DNA of 9,752 nucleotides from RGIG2041 sp045532715 (GTDB taxonomy: Bacteria > Bacillota > Clostridia > UBA1381 > UMGS1253). The stretch lies in NCBI GenBank assembly GCA_045532715.1, contig JAZSGM010000135.1:1-9752 (forward strand), written 5' to 3'. The notes beneath the pieces are model-generated. The model saw only the letters and a list, made by a program, of their open reading frames with translations, was not told where the DNA came from and did no database searches. Positions 5,532 through 9,752 of this stretch are shown one piece after another (position 1 is the first letter of the stretch; each line of letters begins with the position of its first letter). The translations under genes were made by a program, and so were the position numbers.

Positions 5532-6737
5532 ATGAATTATACAAGAACACGGTGGGGCTGCTATACCGCGCTGATGACGCAGGCGGTTGTCAACAACCTC
5601 GCACCGGTTTTATTTATCGTGTTTCAAAACAATTACCACGTTTCCTACGAAAGTCTCGGCAGGCTTGTATTGTTTAACTTCCTGATGCAGCTTGCAACCG
5701 ATTTGTTCGCCGCAAGGTTTTCGGATAAAATCGGTCCGCGCCGCTGTATGCTGCTGTCGCATCTTTTAAGCGCCGTCGGACTGTGGGCAATGGCAATTTT
5801 GCCGACCGTACTGCCCGACCCGTATACAGGGCTGTGCATCTCGGCGGTGCTCTACGCCGTCGGCGGCGGCTTAAATGAAGTGCTTGCAAGCCCGATTTTA
5901 GAGGCACTGCCAAGCAAATCCAAATCCGCCTCCATGAATCTTTTACATTCCTTTTATTCGTGGGGACAGGTGTTGGTGGTATTGTTCTCTACCTTGTATC
6001 TGAAGCTGTTTGCGGATGCAGATTGGCGGATTTTGCCCATCATCTGGTCTGTCATCCCGCTTGTTAACATTTTCGTATTTCTCCGCGCGCCGCTGGTTCC
6101 CTTTGTAAAAGAAGGAAAAACCATGACGGCAAGGGCACTGTTTTCCACAAGGCGCTTCGGACTGTTTTTGATCATTATGCTGTGCGCCGGCGCATCGGAG
6201 CTTTCGATGGCGCAGTGGGCATCTATGTTTGCACAAAAGGGACTCGGCGTCGACAAATTCATCGGCGACCTTGCCGGTCCGTGCCTGTTTGCCGTATTCA
6301 TGGGCATCGGCAGAGTGCTTGCCGGCAGCATTGGTGCACGCATCAGCGTGCGGCTGCAGCTGACCGTTTCCGCAGCGGCTTGCGTTGTATGCTACCTGCT
6401 GGCGGCGCTTTCCAAAAATGCAGTGCTCGCGCTGTTCGGCTGTGCCTTTTGCGGCATTACTGTCGCTGTGCTCTGGCCGGCGACCTACTCGCTCGGCAGC
6501 CAGACCTTCCCGCACGGCGGTGCCGTACTGTTCGGGCTTCTGGCAATGGCGGGCGATTTGGGCTGTTCTCTCGGCCCGTGGCTGACCGGTGCCGTTTCCG
6601 ATCTTGCAAAGCATTTCACACTCGCAGAAAATGCGGAGCAGCTTGCGCTGCGCTGCGGTTTACTTGCCGGTGCAATTTTCCCGTTCGTTTTGGTGGTGTG
6701 TCTGCTGGCGGATGGCAAACGAAAAAAAGAAAGCTGA
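5532..6737 (+). CDS. Major facilitator superfamily transporter
   Basis: A 401-residue inner-membrane protein, the usual size for a 12-helix MFS carrier. Hydrophobic segments occur along the whole length with a polar central loop near residues 185-205 (around VPFVKEGKTMT). The MFS loop 2-3 signature is present in modified form as ARFSDKIGPRR (61-71), with the conserved Asp and Arg. Glycine-rich helix faces such as AVGGGLNEVLASP and the late GLLAMAGDLGCSLGPW fit the fold. The N-terminus (TQAVVNNLAPVLFIVFQNNY) recalls FucP-like and related sugar or metabolite MFS branches, but the substrate cannot be read from sequence. It is the second gene of an operon with the DUF896 gene. A strong terminator begins 5 bases after its stop. 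The GTG at 5526 is rejected as start on ribosome binding site spacing. Confidence 0.88.
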   Translation: MNYTRTRWGCYTALMTQAVVNNLAPVLFIVFQNNYHVSYESLGRLVLFNFLMQLATDLFAARFSDKIGPRRCMLLSHLLSAVGLWAMAILPTVLPDPYTGLCISAVLYAVGGGLNEVLASPILEALPSKSKSASMNLLHSFYSWGQVLVVLFSTLYLKLFADADWRILPIIWSVIPLVNIFVFLRAPLVPFVKEGKTMTARALFSTRRFGLFLIIMLCAGASELSMAQWASMFAQKGLGVDKFIGDLAGPCLFAVFMGIGRVLAGSIGARISVRLQLTVSAAACVVCYLLAALSKNAVLALFGCAFCGITVAVLWPATYSLGSQTFPHGGAVLFGLLAMAGDLGCSLGPWLTGAVSDLAKHFTLAENAEQLALRCGLLAGAIFPFVLVVCLLADGKRKKES

Positions 6738-6742
6738 TACAA

Positions 6743-6782
6743 AAAAAGCCTTTCGGATTCAAACGAATCCGGAAGGCTTTTT
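6743..6782. terminator. Bidirectional intrinsic terminator between the MFS gene and metY
   Basis: An 18-base stem (6743-6760 with 6765-6782) has only one G-T pair and an AAAC loop. The GC-rich core pairs CGGATTC with GAATCCG, and AAAAAGCC pairs with GGCTTTTT at the base. The symmetric A- and T-runs allow termination of both converging transcripts. Confidence 0.93.
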
Positions 6783-6793
6783 CATTCATTTAC

Positions 6794-8059
6794 TCAGCAC
6801 TGCTCGAGCGCCTGCGTCAAATCTTCGATAATATCATCTACATTTTCGATGCCGACAGAAAGGCGAATCAGGCCCGGTGCCACACCGCCTGCGATCAGCT
6901 GTTCCTCAGTAAGCTGACGGTGCGTCGAGCTTGCCGGATGCAGCACACAGGTACGGATATCCGCAACGTGCACCAACAGCGAAATCATTTTCAGCGAGTC
7001 AATGAACTTCGCGCCTGCATCTCTGCCGCCCTTGACCGTAAAGGCGATAACACCGCTGCAGCCGTTCGGCAGATATTTTGCTGCCAACGCCTTGTACGGA
7101 TTGCCCTCCAGGGTCGGATAGCTGATTGCCTCCACCTTCGGGTGCTTGGAAAGAAACTCAGCTACAACTTCCGCGTTACGGCAATGACGGTCCATACGCA
7201 CCGGCAGCGTTTCGATGCCCTGGTTAATCAAAAATGCACCAAAGGCACTCTGACACGCACCGAGGTCACGCATCAGCTGTACACGTGCTTTTACGATATA
7301 GGCGCTCTCGCCGAAGTCCTTTGTATATACAACGCCGTGATAGGATTCATCCGGCTCGGTAAATTCCGGATAGTTGCCGTTTGTCCAGTCAAATTTACCG
7401 GAATCCACGATGACACCGCCGGTCTGCAATGCATGACCGTCCAGGTATTTTGTCGTCGAGTGTACAACGATATCTGCGCCAAACTCAATCGGACGGCACA
7501 AGTACGGCGTTGCAAACGTATTGTCCACAATCAGCGGCAGGTTGTGTCTGTGTGCAAAATTTGCCCAGCGCTCAATATCAAAGATGCAGATGGTCGGGTT
7601 GGAAATCGTCTCACCGAACACCGCCTTTGTATTCGGGCGGATTGCCGCCTCCAGCTCCTCATCCGTCGCATCGTTATCAACAAAGGTAACCTCAATGCCG
7701 AGCTTCTTTAATGTAACGGCAAACAGATTCACTGTACCGCCGTAAATGGATGCAGAGCTGATGAAGTGATCACCGCTGCCTAAAATATTTAACAGCGACA
7801 GTGTGGACGCCGCCTGACCGGATGAAGTACACAGCGCACCGACGCCGCCCTCCAATGCTGCAATTTTCTTTTCAACGGCATCTACGGTCGGGTTGGCAAG
7901 ACGCGAGTAGAAGAATCCGTTCTCCGTCAAGTCAAAGAGCTTGGCTACCTGCTCAGTCGACTCATACTTAAAGGTCGTACTCTGGTATATCGGTAGTGTC
8001 TGCGCTTCACCGTTTTTCGGGGTATACCCCTCATAAAGACATTTAGATTCAAATTTCAT
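6794..8059 (-). CDS. metY: O-acetylhomoserine sulfhydrylase (homocysteine synthase), PLP-dependent
   Basis: A cytoplasmic enzyme of the Cys/Met metabolism PLP family. The best match is O-acetylhomoserine aminocarboxypropyltransferase: O-acetylhomoserine plus sulfide gives homocysteine plus acetate, a direct-sulfhydrylation route to methionine. The PLP Schiff-base lysine is K204 in HSTTKYLDGH, D179 in VDNTFATPY contacts the pyridine nitrogen, and YSR (51-53) and TSSGQAA (78-84) hold the cofactor phosphate. The long middle insertion around 220-245 (KFDWTNGNYPEF) and the 421-residue length favour MetY over the shorter MetB/MetC enzymes. Three ATGs compete (8068, 8065, 8059). The last is chosen because AAAGGA is 8 bases before it, and that site would overlap the earlier ones. 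The start lies inside the upstream regulator gene. Cystathionine synthase activity cannot be excluded from sequence. Confidence 0.92.
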   Translation of the reverse strand: MKFESKCLYEGYTPKNGEAQTLPIYQSTTFKYESTEQVAKLFDLTENGFFYSRLANPTVDAVEKKIAALEGGVGALCTSSGQAASTLSLLNILGSGDHFISSASIYGGTVNLFAVTLKKLGIEVTFVDNDATDEELEAAIRPNTKAVFGETISNPTICIFDIERWANFAHRHNLPLIVDNTFATPYLCRPIEFGADIVVHSTTKYLDGHALQTGGVIVDSGKFDWTNGNYPEFTEPDESYHGVVYTKDFGESAYIVKARVQLMRDLGACQSAFGAFLINQGIETLPVRMDRHCRNAEVVAEFLSKHPKVEAISYPTLEGNPYKALAAKYLPNGCSGVIAFTVKGGRDAGAKFIDSLKMISLLVHVADIRTCVLHPASSTHRQLTEEQLIAGGVAPGLIRLSVGIENVDDIIEDLTQALEQC

Positions 8060-8897
8060 ATTCATCATCCTTTCGGTTTTTTGCTATAACACTGCTTGGT
8101 GCAATATGATAATACTTCTTAAAAGAATTCGAAAAATAATACGGCTCTAAAAAACCGACCGCCTCCGCCGCCGCACGGACGGTATAGCCGCCGCGCTCCA
8201 AAAGCTTTTTCGCCTTTTTCATGCGCAGCGCGGTAATGTAGCCGGAGACGGAGTCCCCGGAGCGCTTTTTGAACATATGGCTGATATAGGACTTGCTGCA
8301 GTGGCAAAAAGCACAGATATCCTCCAGACGGATTTTTTCCTTGTAATGCTGATGAATATAGGCAATCGCATGGGCATATATGTAGTCACCGCTGCCGGAG
8401 CGCGTTTGCTTGACGGCGGCAAAATGCTTTTCAAGCATCCGGATGAGCGGTGCGAGAATTTCCTGCTCCGGCGCGGATTCCGGCATTGGACGCAGGTGTG
8501 CTTTATATGCCGCAGAAAGCTGTTTTATATCCATATGATAGCTGCGCGCAAGCAGCCCAAGCTGCTTTTCCGCGCGCCGGTTGTCCTGATAGCCGCTGAT
8601 GCAGATAAACGCCTGTGCGCCTTTCTGCCCCTGCGGCAGAATCGGAACAATATACTCAAACACCCCCGCAAAGCAGGTACCGCAGGTCGGGACATTGCCC
8701 GACACAATTTTACTTTGCTGACAGCGGCATTTATGCCAAAGCCGCTCATTTTGCTTTACAAGCATGCAATACGGATTGGAATGGATGCCGTAATCTAAAA
8801 ACTCCCCGACAGTCACCTTCGGACCGTGCACGGAAATCTGCAATCCGAAATCCTTATGCAACAGCTGCATATAACGTATAATCTCATCCTTCAGCAT
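8049..8897 (-). CDS. AraC-family transcriptional regulator with N-terminal PocR sensory domain
   Basis: A cytoplasmic DNA-binding regulator. Residues 1 to about 165 form a PocR-type ligand domain with a conserved cysteine cluster: C44, C57, C59, C72 and C75, in KCRCQQSK and CGTCFAGVFEYIVPI. About 175-275 is an AraC double helix-turn-helix, with helices around LEDICAFCHCSKSYISHMF and AAEAVGFLEPYYFSNSFKKYY. The first reading helix region carries three further Cys (195, 198, 200), unusual for AraC proteins. Start choice is uncertain: the ATG at 8897 has a weak AGTGG 8-12 bases upstream, while an in-frame GTG at 8909 would add four residues and has no ribosome binding site. It follows glmM by 36 bases, and its last 11 bases overlap metY, so it probably regulates metY or responds to a related metabolite. 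That link is inference. Confidence 0.85.
   Translation of the reverse strand: MLKDEIIRYMQLLHKDFGLQISVHGPKVTVGEFLDYGIHSNPYCMLVKQNERLWHKCRCQQSKIVSGNVPTCGTCFAGVFEYIVPILPQGQKGAQAFICISGYQDNRRAEKQLGLLARSYHMDIKQLSAAYKAHLRPMPESAPEQEILAPLIRMLEKHFAAVKQTRSGSGDYIYAHAIAYIHQHYKEKIRLEDICAFCHCSKSYISHMFKKRSGDSVSGYITALRMKKAKKLLERGGYTVRAAAEAVGFLEPYYFSNSFKKYYHIAPSSVIAKNRKDDEYEI
8068..8073 (-). promoter_or_regulatory. metY ribosome binding site embedded in the regulator gene
   Basis: The minus-strand reading AAAGGA lies within the last codons of the AraC-family gene and 8 bases before the metY ATG at 8059. It decides among three clustered ATGs and supports translational coupling. Confidence 0.7.
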
Positions 8898-8933
8898 CGT
8901 AAAACCCACTTTGCTTTTTTTCTGTGCAAGCGC

Positions 8934-9752
8934 TTAGCCGAGCAGCTCGCCAATCAAATCCGCCAACGCCTGCGCACGCGTAAGCAGCATCGCGCGGTCC
9001 TTGCCTTCCAGCATTACGCGCACCACCGGCTCCGTGCCGGACGGACGAATCAGCACACGTCCTTCGCCGCACAGCTCACGCTCCAGCTTTTCAATTTCCG
9101 CCAAAATCGTCGCATTGGTCTTTAAAAGCGGCTTGTTTTCATTTTTCACTCTGGCATTGACAAGCACCTGCGGTAAAACCGTCATAATCTTGCGCAGCTC
9201 AGAAAGCTTCTTTTTTGTATGCTGCATAACCGACAGCAACAAAAGCGCAGACATCAGACCGTCACCGGTTGTGTTTTTATGCAGATAAATAATGTGTCCG
9301 GATTCCTCGCCGCCGAAGGCATAGCCTTCCTTGAGCATCTCCTCAAGCACATAGCGGTCACCAACCGCCGTTTGCACCGCACGGATGCCCAGCTTTTCCG
9401 CCGCAAGGAAGAAGCCCAGATTGCTCATCACCGTCGCTGTCACGGTGTTTTTGTCAAGCAAGCCCTGTTCCTGCAGGTGATTTGCCACGATAAGCATAAT
9501 TTCGTCACCGGTCAGCGGCACGCCGTTTTCGTCTACGGCAAGCATACGGTCCGCATCGCCGTCAAAGGCAATACCGATATCATAGCCCGGGTTGTTTTTA
9601 ACATATTCTCCCAGCGCACCGATGTGCGTCGAGCCGCAGCCGGCATTGATATTGATACCGTCCGGCTCGCAGTAAAGCGCATCCACGCTTGCACCGAGGC
9701 CCGAAAGTGCTGCCGGTGCCGCCTCGGAATTTGCGCCGTTGGCACAGTCCAG
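8934..9752 (-). CDS. glmM: Phosphoglucosamine mutase, 5'-truncated by the window edge
   Basis: Interconverts glucosamine-6-phosphate and glucosamine-1-phosphate on the route to UDP-GlcNAc for peptidoglycan. The frame is open to the window edge at 9752, beginning with a conserved LDCANGANSE stretch, so the GTG at 9686 is internal. The fragment has 272 residues of about 450. It carries the metal-binding loop DGDADR (64-69 of the fragment), the sugar-binding GGEESGH (147-153) and the phosphate-binding loop RPSGTEPVVRV (236-246). The catalytic phosphoserine loop lies upstream, outside the window. EPDGININAGCGSTH and GGEESGH are typical of GlmM rather than phosphomannomutase/phosphoglucomutase. 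It is first of three minus-strand genes, followed after 36 bases by the AraC-family regulator. No terminator separates them. Confidence 0.93.
   Translation of the reverse strand: MDCANGANSEAAPAALSGLGASVDALYCEPDGININAGCGSTHIGALGEYVKNNPGYDIGIAFDGDADRMLAVDENGVPLTGDEIMLIVANHLQEQGLLDKNTVTATVMSNLGFFLAAEKLGIRAVQTAVGDRYVLEEMLKEGYAFGGEESGHIIYLHKNTTGDGLMSALLLLSVMQHTKKKLSELRKIMTVLPQVLVNARVKNENKPLLKTNATILAEIEKLERELCGEGRVLIRPSGTEPVVRVMLEGKDRAMLLTRAQALADLIGELLG

Noticed and set aside
5943..6614. 223-residue minus-strand open frame inside the MFS gene
   Set aside because: Antisense to a well-supported transporter. It has low-complexity Ala, Arg, Gln and His composition and no ribosome binding site or family match that I recognise.
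6182..7711. 509-residue plus-strand open frame spanning the end of the MFS gene and the metY region
   Set aside because: It runs across a strong terminator, overlaps the MFS gene in another frame and is antisense to metY. It is rich in Arg, Cys and His with no recognisable domain, so it is a shadow frame of GC-biased codons.
8277..8798. 173-residue plus-strand open frame antisense to the AraC-family gene
   Set aside because: The opposite strand carries clear PocR and AraC domains. This frame has no recognisable domain.
9533..9745. 70-residue minus-strand open frame overlapping glmM
   Set aside because: It is in another frame of conserved glmM sequence carrying the DGDADR loop, and no family is recognisable.

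Overview
The window looks like ordinary chromosomal DNA from a Gram-positive, low-to-mid GC anaerobe of the class Clostridia, probably a gut Oscillospirales/Ruminococcaceae-type bacterium. The taxonomic placement is inference. It rests on a class II (Firmicutes-type) galactose-1-phosphate uridylyltransferase, a DUF896/YnzC-like small protein, strong AGGAGG-like ribosome binding sites, sigma-A type promoters, and a PocR-domain AraC regulator. No rRNA, tRNA, CRISPR array, transposase or phage gene was seen. Genes are tightly packed and no gene-free stretch exceeds about 240 bases.

Layout: (1) 1-2546, plus strand: the 3' part of galactokinase (galK), a 237-base gap filled by two palindromic repeat-like elements, then galT. 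The two enzymes form the Leloir core: galactose to Gal-1-P to UDP-galactose. (2) 2581-3375, minus strand: a creatininase-family amidohydrolase converging on galT, with a shared bidirectional terminator. (3) 3447-5178, plus strand: a self-contained two-gene unit with its own promoter and terminator. It encodes an anchored extracytoplasmic protein of unknown function and a multi-spanning membrane protein with a DUF3592-like external domain. (4) 5202-6782, plus strand: an extended -10 promoter, a GC-rich 5' UTR hairpin, a DUF896-family small protein, and a translationally coupled MFS transporter. (5) 6794-9752, minus strand: an apparent operon, in transcription order glmM (3' part), a PocR/AraC regulator, and metY. 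The regulator and metY overlap by 11 bases. A second bidirectional terminator separates units 4 and 5.

Most genes are recognisable housekeeping or metabolic families. I see no convincing new defence, mobile or biosynthetic system. The least explained parts are the two-gene envelope unit at 3520-5155, the cysteine-rich PocR/AraC regulator fused by overlap to a sulfhydrylase gene, and the stacked palindromic repeats between galK and galT.
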